This document shows, in pieces, positions 1 through 4,228 of a DNA stretch of 6,849 nt (position 1 is the stretch's first letter; each line of letters starts with the position of its first letter). The translations under genes and the position numbers were made by a program. The notes under the pieces were generated by a model. It made no database searches and had not been told where the DNA came from. It was given only the letters and a program-made list of their open reading frames with translations. This DNA is from Desulfobacteraceae bacterium (GTDB taxonomy: Bacteria; Desulfobacterota; Desulfobacteria; Desulfobacterales; Desulfobacteraceae). The stretch spans positions 1 to 6,849 of the forward strand of contig PIVQ01000387.1 of the NCBI GenBank assembly GCA_003354055.1, read 5' to 3'.

Positions 1-141
1 CTTTGTCCCGAAATATTTAAATACGATGAAGACCAGCTGCTCTCAACGATTCAGATTGATCCCATCCCCGATCATCTCAAGGATGCGGTCCGTCAGGCTG
101 CTGCGGAATGCGGTGCCGATGCCATTGAAATTGAAGAGTAG
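1..141 (+). CDS. Ferredoxin, single [4Fe-4S] cluster type, C-terminal 46 residues
   Basis: This is the 3' part of a gene whose start lies before the window; 46 codons are visible before TAG at 139-141. The fragment begins LCPEIF, which matches the last cysteine and following residues of a CxxCxxCPE ferredoxin motif. It continues through an acidic stretch (YDEDQ) and an IDPIPDHLKDAVRQAAAEC helix to the second cluster cysteine, C37 of the fragment, and ends DAIEIEE. This is the usual architecture of small (about 60 residue) bacterial and archaeal monocluster ferredoxins, cytoplasmic one-electron carriers. The second cysteine is followed by GADAI rather than the common CP-x-x-AI, a mild variation. 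The gene is immediately upstream of rubrerythrin with overlapping translation signals, so the two are probably co-transcribed. The first two cluster cysteines are outside the window, so an intact cluster cannot be confirmed. Confidence 0.85.
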   Translation, partial: LCPEIFKYDEDQLLSTIQIDPIPDHLKDAVRQAAAECGADAIEIEE

Positions 142-145
142 GTGA
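140..145 (+). promoter_or_regulatory. Ribosome binding site of rubrerythrin overlapping the ferredoxin stop
   Basis: AGGTGA starts inside the ferredoxin TAG stop codon and lies 3 bases before the ATG at 149. Only 7 bases separate the two genes, an arrangement that favours translational coupling. Confidence 0.6.
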
Positions 146-148
146 GCA

Positions 149-724
149 ATGGGTAAATTCAGGGAAAGCAAAACCGCCGTAAATCTACACACCTCGTTTG
201 CCGCAGAAGCCCAGGCCAGAACCCGGTATGATTTTTTTGCCGACAAGGCCCGGGATGAGGGGTTTATTCAGATCGGGAAATTGTTCATGGAAACCGCAGA
301 CCAGGAATTTGAACATGCCCTGCGGTTTTTCAAGTTTTTCAACGGCGGGGACCTGTCCATCAACTGGTCCTTTCCAACCGGTGTAATCAAAACCACCCAT
401 GAAAACCTTTTATCCTCCGCTGAACTGGAAAACTATGTGGGCAATGAGATGTACGCCCAATTTGCAAGAGAAGCGGAAGAAGAAGGATTTGCAAGGGCTG
501 CAGATACCTTTAACGCCATCATCGTATCTGAAAATCACCATGAAAAACTCTTTCTCCATCTGGCAGACAACCTTGCCCGGGACCAAAGTTTTATCCGGGA
601 TGAAGAAAAAAACTGGCGCTGCCTGAGTTGCGGCTATATCCACACAGGTAAAAGCGCCCCTGATAAATGCCCGGCCTGTGTTAAACCCATAGGCTATTTT
701 GAACTCCTGTGTGAGAACTATTAG
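149..724 (+). CDS. rbr: Rubrerythrin (diiron ferritin-like domain plus C-terminal rubredoxin domain), with one diiron ligand replaced
   Basis: Rubrerythrins are cytoplasmic non-haem iron peroxidases that reduce hydrogen peroxide in anaerobes, taking electrons through their own rubredoxin domain. The protein has 191 residues, the classical Desulfovibrio length, and appears to align without gaps to remembered rubrerythrin. Residues about 8-140 form the four-helix diiron domain, with E20 (AAEAQAR), E53 and H56 (QEFEH), E94 (LENY), and E128 and H131 (ENHHEK). The residue expected to be the switching ligand E97 is valine (ENYVGNEMY instead of the usual ENYEWTEMY), through a GTG codon at 437-439. 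Residues 156-191 form the rubredoxin domain, with C158, C161, C174 and C177 (CLSCGY and CPAC). The gene directly follows ferredoxin, a plausible electron donor, and is closed by a strong terminator. Family identity is secure; full peroxidase activity is uncertain because of V97. Confidence 0.97.
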   Translation: MGKFRESKTAVNLHTSFAAEAQARTRYDFFADKARDEGFIQIGKLFMETADQEFEHALRFFKFFNGGDLSINWSFPTGVIKTTHENLLSSAELENYVGNEMYAQFAREAEEEGFARAADTFNAIIVSENHHEKLFLHLADNLARDQSFIRDEEKNWRCLSCGYIHTGKSAPDKCPACVKPIGYFELLCENY

Positions 725-743
725 ATTTTCACATAGTGTACAT

Positions 744-794
744 GAGACACCTCGTCAGAGACACTATTGTGTCTGGTAAGGTGTCTCTTTTTTT
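744..794 (+). terminator. Rho-independent terminator with a nested hairpin after rubrerythrin
   Basis: A 9-bp outer stem (744-752 with 779-787) encloses a 6-bp inner hairpin (AGACAC 759-764 with GTGTCT 769-774, loop TATT). Seven T residues follow at 788-794. It starts 19 bases after the rubrerythrin stop. GAGACAC occurs twice on the left (744-750 and 758-764) and its complement twice on the right, so the arms could also pair in swapped register. Confidence 0.88.
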
Positions 795-840
795 GTCTCA
801 CCTTCAGTCTTTAAATGATTCTTTTGAATACTAATTTGTT

Positions 841-855
841 TTAACTATCTGTTAA
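841..855. promoter_or_regulatory. Inverted repeat TTAAC-N5-GTTAA upstream of the sigma-54 promoter
   Basis: A perfect 5-bp inverted repeat with a 5-bp spacer ends 29 bases before the -24 element, in an AT-rich stretch. It could be a protein binding site or a bend. It is short enough to occur by chance in AT-rich DNA, so the call is tentative. Confidence 0.25.
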
Positions 856-884
856 TAAAATATAAATTCCTTTTAGTGTTGTCC

Positions 885-900
885 TGGCACACTGATTGCT
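885..900 (+). promoter_or_regulatory. Sigma-54 (RpoN) -24/-12 promoter
   Basis: TGGCAC (885-890), five bases, then TTGCT (896-900) matches the sigma-54 consensus TGGCAC-N5-TTGCW at every conserved position. The invariant GG (886-887) and GC (898-899) are separated by the required 10 bp. The predicted transcription start is near 910-912, giving an untranslated leader of about 38 bases before the ATG at 949. Sigma-54 promoters need an AAA+ enhancer-binding protein; no gene for one is in the window and no convincing enhancer dyad was found beyond the weak repeat at 841-855. Confidence 0.85.
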
Positions 901-948
901 ATCTAATAACACAGAAATAGAGTTCAACCCGAAGCAAATGGAGGGAAT

Positions 949-1302
949 ATGAGACTTCGTGACATAAGAAAAGATTATAACCTGCTGAATTCCGTGGATT
1001 GGGAAATGACACCTGAAGAGGCCATTGCACTGCATCTGGAATGGGGACCCCTTCGGTCCCAGAGTTACTACAACTCCAGAGATAATGACAATGAAACCGT
1101 TTATTTTGTCATCAATACCTGGAAGAAACAGCCCATCCTCACCCTGGTGAGAAGAGTAGGGTTTGATTCTGAAGAGCTGGGTAATTTTACGCTGCCTGAA
1201 AAACTTGAATCTGAGTTCATGGATGATATCGGCAAATACAAAGGGGTATATGCCGTTGAAGGAAAGGTCAGAGACTGGCTTAAAAAGGAACTTGACGCTT
1301 AA
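949..1302 (+). CDS. Small cytoplasmic protein, DVU0772-like family, function unknown
   Basis: The gene encodes 117 residues with no signal peptide, membrane segment or cysteine. The N-terminal half carries DWEMTPEEAIALHLEWG (about residues 17-33), then a YFVINTW segment (52-58) and a basic LTLVRRV segment (64-70); the C-terminal part is charged and predicted helical (84-117). This pattern resembles the family known in Desulfovibrio as DVU0772 family protein, an uncharacterised small protein of sulfate reducers; I recall the family rather than having searched it. The start is supported by GGAGGG at 940-945 just before the ATG, although the spacing is short. The gene is monocistronic: its own sigma-54 promoter is 49 bases upstream and a strong terminator follows. 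Such control points to conditional expression, for example nitrogen, carbon or energy status, but the sequence does not say which. Confidence 0.85.
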   Translation: MRLRDIRKDYNLLNSVDWEMTPEEAIALHLEWGPLRSQSYYNSRDNDNETVYFVINTWKKQPILTLVRRVGFDSEELGNFTLPEKLESEFMDDIGKYKGVYAVEGKVRDWLKKELDA

Positions 1303-1306
1303 AACT

Positions 1307-1326
1307 GTTTAAGAAACCGCTTAAAC
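1307..1326. repeat. Small palindrome GTTTAAG-N6-CTTAAAC just after the small gene
   Basis: A perfect 7-bp inverted repeat (1307-1313 with 1320-1326, loop AAACCG) starts 4 bases after the stop codon at 1300-1302. No T tract follows, so it is not a terminator by itself. It may protect the 3' end of the mRNA or be incidental. Confidence 0.4.
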
Positions 1327-1357
1327 ATAACCGTCTCCGTTAAGTTCCCTTGCCAGG

Positions 1358-1402
1358 CCGGGGATCTGGATCCAGCCGTAGATCCCGATCCCCGGTTTTT
1401 TT
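1358..1402 (+). terminator. Rho-independent terminator between the convergent small gene and proC
   Basis: The outer stem of 9 bp (CCGGGGATC 1358-1366 with GATCCCCGG 1387-1395) continues inward, after one mismatch, as GGATC (1368-1372) with GATCC (1381-1385) around an 8-base loop. Seven T residues follow at 1396-1402. The tract is on the plus-strand side only, so it terminates the small gene efficiently; for proC on the minus strand it offers a hairpin without a U tract. Confidence 0.9.
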
Positions 1403-1419
1403 AGTTTCTGACCTTTAGG

Positions 1420-2277
1420 TCATTTCTTTTTTCCGTTCTGTGCAATGAAGTCCTTGACCATCATTTCTCCGAGTTCCTTGGAGCGCTTGGTTGCGGATTC
1501 CACAGCATTGATCATTGTGGTGCGCAGGCCACCCTCTTCCAGGGTATGGATACCGGCAATGGCCGTACCTCCCGGAGAAGCGACTCTGTCCTTGAGCTGG
1601 CCCGGATGTTCCTTGGATTCCAGCAGCAGCTTGGCGGCCCCCAATACAGTCTGGGTGGACAGAAACAAAGAGTCCTTTCTGGATAATCCCATTTTAACCC
1701 CGGCATCTGCCATGGCATCCACAATGGTGAAAATATAGGCAGGACCTGAACCACTCAATCCGGTAAAGGCATCCATGAGGACATTCTCCTGGATAAAAAC
1801 CGTCTCACCCACTGAATCGAAAATGGCTTTGGCAAATTCCACATCACCCTCAAGAACAAATTCCCCTGCTGCAATGGCAGTGGCGCTTGCCTTTACAAAG
1901 GCACAGATATTGGGCATTGACCGGATCAGCCGCAGTTCTTTGCCAAGTCCTGCTGCAATGGCTGCCAGCGGCACCCCTGCTGCAATGGAAATGATCAGTT
2001 TGGATTTGTCCAGAGCCGGTGCTGTTTCTTTTAGCACTGCCCCCAGGATCTGGGGTTTGGTAGCATAGACAATAATATCCGCTTTTTTGACCACCTCCAT
2101 ATTATCCGTGGTCGTTTGGACGCCGTATTTTTTTTTGATATCAGCCAGCAGATCTTCTGAAATATCGGCACAAATTATATTCTCAGGTTTTGCAGCCTTT
2201 GAGAGCACCAGACCGCTGACCAATGCTTCACCCATGTTCCCGCTGCCGATAAATCCTATTTTCTTTTCCGTCAGCAT
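1420..2277 (-). CDS. proC: Pyrroline-5-carboxylate reductase
   Basis: This cytoplasmic enzyme reduces 1-pyrroline-5-carboxylate to L-proline with NAD(P)H, the last step of proline biosynthesis. It is 285 residues, a little longer than the roughly 270 typical of bacterial ProC. The N-terminal Rossmann domain has the dinucleotide-binding GFIGSGNMG at residues 8-16. ATKPQ (72-76) and SMPN (120-123) are characteristic; the usual MPNTPA reads MPNICA here. The C-terminal dimerisation and catalytic domain carries TGLSGSGPAY (172-181) and the signature VASPGGTAIAG (232-242). The start ATG at 2277 is supported by AAGGAG (plus-strand 2283-2288), 5 bases upstream. The gene stands alone, convergent with the small gene to its right in transcription and divergent from nothing coding nearby, with its own sigma-70-like promoter. 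Identity is secure. Confidence 0.96.
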   Translation of the reverse strand: MLTEKKIGFIGSGNMGEALVSGLVLSKAAKPENIICADISEDLLADIKKKYGVQTTTDNMEVVKKADIIVYATKPQILGAVLKETAPALDKSKLIISIAAGVPLAAIAAGLGKELRLIRSMPNICAFVKASATAIAAGEFVLEGDVEFAKAIFDSVGETVFIQENVLMDAFTGLSGSGPAYIFTIVDAMADAGVKMGLSRKDSLFLSTQTVLGAAKLLLESKEHPGQLKDRVASPGGTAIAGIHTLEEGGLRTTMINAVESATKRSKELGEMMVKDFIAQNGKKK

Positions 2278-2317
2278 ATGGTCTCCTTAAAAAATCTCTA
2301 AATAATTAAAAAAACAC

Positions 2318-2347
2318 AATATACGGCCATGATCAAACCCCTGTCAA
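2318..2347 (-). promoter_or_regulatory. Sigma-70-type promoter of proC
   Basis: On the minus strand a consensus -35 TTGACA (plus 2342-2347) is followed after 18 bp by TATATT (plus 2318-2323). The expected transcription start, near plus position 2311, gives a leader of roughly 35 bases containing the AAGGAG ribosome binding site. Confidence 0.65.
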
Positions 2348-2475
2348 GGGAAATAAAGACCGGTTGAATGGTCTAACTATTATGAATTTCGGTTTTTCCA
2401 AACCGGCCGGAGTGTTTTGATACGATAGCATTGCTCTTATGAAAGAGTTGGGGACGATGGGGCGTATAAACCGCC

Positions 2476-2638
2476 GGTACGGATGGGGTATCCGGCCTGA
2501 TTGAACAATTTTAAGCGGCTCTAAATTCGTTTCGCAAAACGCCGTTAATGCTGCTGCGCAGCACGGCGTTTTTACGCTTCACTTCATTAAGACCCGCTAA
2601 AAATTCCAATCTAATGGCTCGGACACCCCATCCGCACC
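2476..2638. repeat. Long imperfect palindrome, MITE- or REP-like element
   Basis: The outer 22-bp arms (2476-2497 and 2617-2638) match as inverted repeats at all but four positions, sharing CGGATGGGGT and TCCG blocks. Similarity continues inward with a few indels (for example GATTG, AGCGG and TCT blocks on both sides) to a perfect core at 2536-2544 and 2564-2572. The whole unit therefore folds back on itself over about 70 bases per arm. It carries no gene. Size, non-coding content and terminal inverted repeats fit a miniature transposable element or a repetitive palindromic element. No clear target-site duplication was recognised, and copy number cannot be seen from one window. Confidence 0.7.
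2536..2573. terminator. Probable bidirectional terminator hairpin at the palindrome centre
   Basis: AAAACGCCG (2536-2544) pairs with CGGCGTTTT (2564-2572). After a 4-base TTAA bulge, TGCTG (2549-2553) pairs with CAGCA (2559-2563) around a 5-base loop, giving 14 bp in total. T runs flank the hairpin on each strand, five on the plus strand and four on the minus strand. It could end minus-strand transcripts from the ORF at 2730-3017 as well as plus-strand readthrough. Confidence 0.55.
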
Positions 2639-2691
2639 TACCCGGTGGGAGAACCTTTTATAGTTTTTTGACTTGCGAGTGCTGTAAATGA

Positions 2692-2728
2692 AATGCCTAT
2701 AATTGAAAGCGTCAATGTTATTGGCATT
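2692..2728. repeat. Imperfect hairpin just downstream of the minus-strand small ORF
   Basis: AATGCC (2692-2697) pairs with GGCATT (2723-2728), and inside it ATTGA (2702-2706) pairs with TCAAT (2712-2716) around AAGCG. It begins one base beyond the stop of the minus-strand ORF at 2730. There is no T tract on the minus-strand side, so it is at most a weak 3'-end structure. Confidence 0.35.
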
Positions 2729-2729
2729 G

Positions 2730-3017
2730 CTATAAGAATATTTTGATGATGATCAAGAGAATGCCGCATACCACAATATAAAAGAAGGTGAGGATAAAGC
2801 CCCAGTATACATTGTAGTGAAAGCTATATTGCTTTATTGAATTTTTTGAAATGATTTTGGAGAATAGAGGGAAGATTTCACTGTGCCCTAGAAAAAGGTG
2901 TTTTAGGAAAAAATCTTTTTTCTCTTCATGTTGGAAAATTACCCATTTCATAAGAGTAAAAAACAACATAAGAAGGATAACCGCTGAGATTAAACTATTC
3001 TCCAAGAATTGTATCAT
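2730..3017 (-). CDS. Hypothetical small membrane protein with two predicted transmembrane helices
   Basis: The 95-residue frame encodes two strongly hydrophobic segments, residues about 9-28 (LISAVILLMLFFTLMKWVIF) and about 71-92 (YWGFILTFFYIVVCGILLII). They are joined by a charged, mostly basic loop (HEEKKDFFLKH and SKIISKNSIKQ), so an inner-membrane hairpin protein is likely. I do not recognise a family. Evidence for coding is moderate: amino-acid order is membrane-protein-like and the opposite frames are not, but no clear ribosome binding site precedes the ATG and no good promoter was found. Base composition is distinctly more AT-rich than in the surrounding genes, which suggests acquisition from elsewhere. 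It lies between a palindromic element and a candidate structured RNA. AT-rich DNA can give hydrophobic frames by chance, so it may not be real. Confidence 0.5.
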   Translation of the reverse strand: MIQFLENSLISAVILLMLFFTLMKWVIFQHEEKKDFFLKHLFLGHSEIFPLFSKIISKNSIKQYSFHYNVYWGFILTFFYIVVCGILLIIIKIFL

Positions 3018-3163
3018 ATGGTTTTATCCAAATTAAAAGGTCGAGTGAGCAACGCTCTACTTTAAATGTCTATGGGCAATCTCTTAACAACATAGGGAAA
3101 ATATGTAAATACAATTACCATAGTGAAGTATAAATAAGAGTGGGAGTTCTTGGGATTTTAAGA

Positions 3164-3321
3164 GTGCCCGGAGGATTAGGCCGTGGTGCAGGTGGGGGGT
3201 GTCGCGGCGTGCGGACTGAATGGTGTCATGGACAGTCACCATCAGTACGCCCGCTACATGTCCGGTCAGGACGACCGGCATGTTTTAGCGTAAAGCCCCC
3301 ACCTGTATCGCGGCCGGGTAC
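3164..3321 (+). ncRNA. Candidate structured RNA with a 20-bp basal helix and two internal hairpins
   Basis: Positions 3179-3198 pair continuously with 3296-3315: 20 bp, of which 17 are Watson-Crick and 3 are G-U. Outside it, GTGCCC (3164-3169) pairs with GGGTAC (3316-3321) across a 9-base bulge. Inside are two hairpins. The first uses GCGGCGT (3204-3210) with 3247-3254 (one bulged C), ACTG (3215-3218) with CAGT (3243-3246), and ATGGTG (3220-3225) with CACCAT (3237-3242). The second uses CATG (3257-3260) with CATG (3279-3282) and CCGGTC (3262-3267) with GACCGG (3273-3278), loop AGGAC. The G-U pairs become A-C mismatches on the other strand, so the plus strand is the likely RNA. I could not match it to 6S, SRP, RNase P, tmRNA or a riboswitch I know. 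It could be a free RNA, a 5' leader of the DUF2400 gene, or part of a repeat element. Confidence 0.55.
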
Positions 3322-3334
3322 AACCGTATCTTTT

Positions 3335-3367
3335 GGAGGTGCTTTATTGGGTAGACCTTTTGTTTGA
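3335..3367 (+). promoter_or_regulatory. Shine-Dalgarno plus 6-codon leader ORF overlapping the first possible DUF2400 start
   Basis: GGAGG (3335-3339) lies 7 bases before TTG (3347-3349), which opens a 6-codon frame (M-G-R-P-F-V) ending with TGA at 3365-3367. That stop overlaps TTG at 3364-3366, the earliest in-frame start of the DUF2400 gene, as TTGA. This is the only good ribosome binding site upstream of that gene, so translation may reach it by coupling. It could also be a relic of a former start. Confidence 0.35.
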
Positions 3368-3411
3368 AGCTTTCGAATGACATGGCCTTTATCTTGCTTA
3401 TGTTAAGCAGT

Positions 3412-4203
3412 ATGAGAATAAAACAAAAACAATTGAGGGCAAAGCTGGATACCCTCTACGACCGGTATAATAAACGGGCCTTTGTTGATCCTGATCCTCT
3501 GTTCTTTTTATATGATTATCCTGATCTGCGGGACCGGGAGATTGTCGGATTGATAGCCTCGTGTCTGGCTTACGGCCGGGTGGAGATGATCATGAAGACG
3601 GTAGGGGCGGTTCTTAAAGAATTTAAGCCTTCTCCTTATGAGTTTATCAAGGGCATGGATGCAGGGAGAGTTGAGCGGATATTTAAAGGGTTTAAATATA
3701 GATTTGCCACTGATGCGCATTTGACTGCTCTTTTGATGGGGATTCAGGGGATTCTGACTGACTATGGATCTTTGGCTGCCTGTTTTGCAGCAGGGCAGGG
3801 AGAAGAGAGTGGAGGCCTGGACAGGATTTACCAGGAAATTGCCGGAGCAGGGAATGTGGGGCATCTTTTGGCTGATCCAAAGAAAACCTCTGCCTGTAAG
3901 CGAAGCCATTTGTTTCTGCGGTGGATGATCCGGGAGGATGCTGTGGACCCAGGCGGCTGGGAAGGCGTATCGCCTGATTGCCTTGTTTATCCCATTGATA
4001 CACATATGTACAAAATCGGGTCCATGCTGGGATTTACCCGGCGGAAAAATGCGGATAAACGGTGTGCCATGGAAATTACGGCAGGGTTCAGAAAGATAAA
4101 TCCTGAAGATCCGGTGAAGTATGATTTTGCCCTGACTCGGTTTGGGATTAGGCAGCAGTTTGATGTGGATGACTTAGAGCGGTTTATTCAATCTGATTCA
4201 TAA
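3412..4203 (+). CDS. TIGR02757/DUF2400 family protein, function unknown, possible HhH-GPD DNA glycosylase relative
   Basis: From ATG 3412 the product has 263 residues, close to the family's usual size. Family hallmarks are DPDPLFFLY (26-34), RDREIVGLIASCLAYGRV (40-57), a central KRSHLFLRWMIR segment and PIDTHMYKIGSMLGF (194-208). The PIDTH segment and the following NPEDPVKYDFALTRFGIR resemble the VDTH and HHWLILHGR region of endonuclease III, where that Asp is catalytic; if homologous, D196 would be the counterpart. That relation is my inference; the family has no established function. The frame is open back to TTG 3364, with other ATGs at 3382 and 3400. None has a good ribosome binding site, and 3412 was chosen because homologous sequence begins there (RIKQKQLRAKLDTLYDRYN). 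It sits 25 bp before sfsA on the same strand, so the two are probably one operon. No membrane segments are seen. Confidence 0.88.
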   Translation: MRIKQKQLRAKLDTLYDRYNKRAFVDPDPLFFLYDYPDLRDREIVGLIASCLAYGRVEMIMKTVGAVLKEFKPSPYEFIKGMDAGRVERIFKGFKYRFATDAHLTALLMGIQGILTDYGSLAACFAAGQGEESGGLDRIYQEIAGAGNVGHLLADPKKTSACKRSHLFLRWMIREDAVDPGGWEGVSPDCLVYPIDTHMYKIGSMLGFTRRKNADKRCAMEITAGFRKINPEDPVKYDFALTRFGIRQQFDVDDLERFIQSDS

Positions 4204-4222
4204 AGGAAATTCATAAAGGAAA
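4197..4222 (+). repeat. 13-bp perfect tandem duplication spanning the DUF2400 stop and the sfsA ribosome binding site
   Basis: TTCATAAAGGAAA occurs twice head to tail (4197-4209 and 4210-4222). The first copy contains the last Ser codon bases and the TAA stop of the upstream gene; the second supplies AAAGGAA placed 7 bases before the sfsA ATG. The duplication thus gives two Shine-Dalgarno-like sequences. Confidence 0.85.
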
Positions 4223-4228
4223 AATGGT

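Larger units (their letters stand above)
2278..2729. other. Non-coding interval between proC and the small membrane-protein ORF
   Basis: No credible gene is seen in these 452 bases. They hold the proC leader and promoter, a perfect 6-bp hairpin with a 4-base loop (CGGTTT 2390-2395 with AAACCG 2400-2405), the long palindrome at 2476-2638 with its terminator-like core, and an imperfect hairpin at 2692-2728. A 21-codon ATG frame at 2439-2504 runs into the left palindrome arm but has no ribosome binding site and is not called as a gene. Confidence 0.6.
3018..3411. other. Non-coding interval with a candidate structured RNA and the leader of the DUF2400 gene
   Basis: No credible protein gene is seen. 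The left part (3018-3160) is AT-rich, with a possible -10 element TATAAA at 3129-3134 lacking a matching -35, and a direct repeat TAAGAGTG at 3135-3142 and 3159-3166. The base composition then turns sharply GC-rich at about 3165-3318, where the structured RNA candidate lies. A ribosome binding site with a 6-codon frame and alternative upstream starts of the next gene occupy 3335-3411. Confidence 0.6.

Noticed and set aside
1445..1738. Plus-strand frames opposite proC (also 1775-2068 and 2087-2290)
   Set aside because: They are antisense to a secure gene, have low-complexity Ser/Ala/Pro composition, and have no ribosome binding sites.
2439..2504. 21-codon ATG frame (MKELGTMGRINRR...) entering the left palindrome arm
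   Set aside because: No ribosome binding site, very short, and its end is fixed by the palindrome sequence.
3084..3281. Minus-strand 65-codon frame overlapping the structured RNA
   Set aside because: The first half reads plausibly but it then runs into unrelated AT-rich sequence, lacks a ribosome binding site, and the G-U pattern of the helix points to plus-strand RNA.
3164..3321. Identification of the structured RNA as RNase P RNA, SRP RNA, tmRNA, 6S RNA or a retron msr-msd
   Set aside because: Diagnostic sequences (such as GAGGAAAGTCC of RNase P or the SRP GGAAGCAGCC loop) are absent, the fold is branched rather than rod-like as in 6S RNA, and no reverse transcriptase gene is adjacent.
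3140..3367. Plus-strand 75-codon frame across the structured RNA
   Set aside because: It is rich in Gly, Arg and Pro simply because the DNA is GC-rich; it has no ribosome binding site or recognisable domain, and the strong base pairing of the region explains its sequence better.
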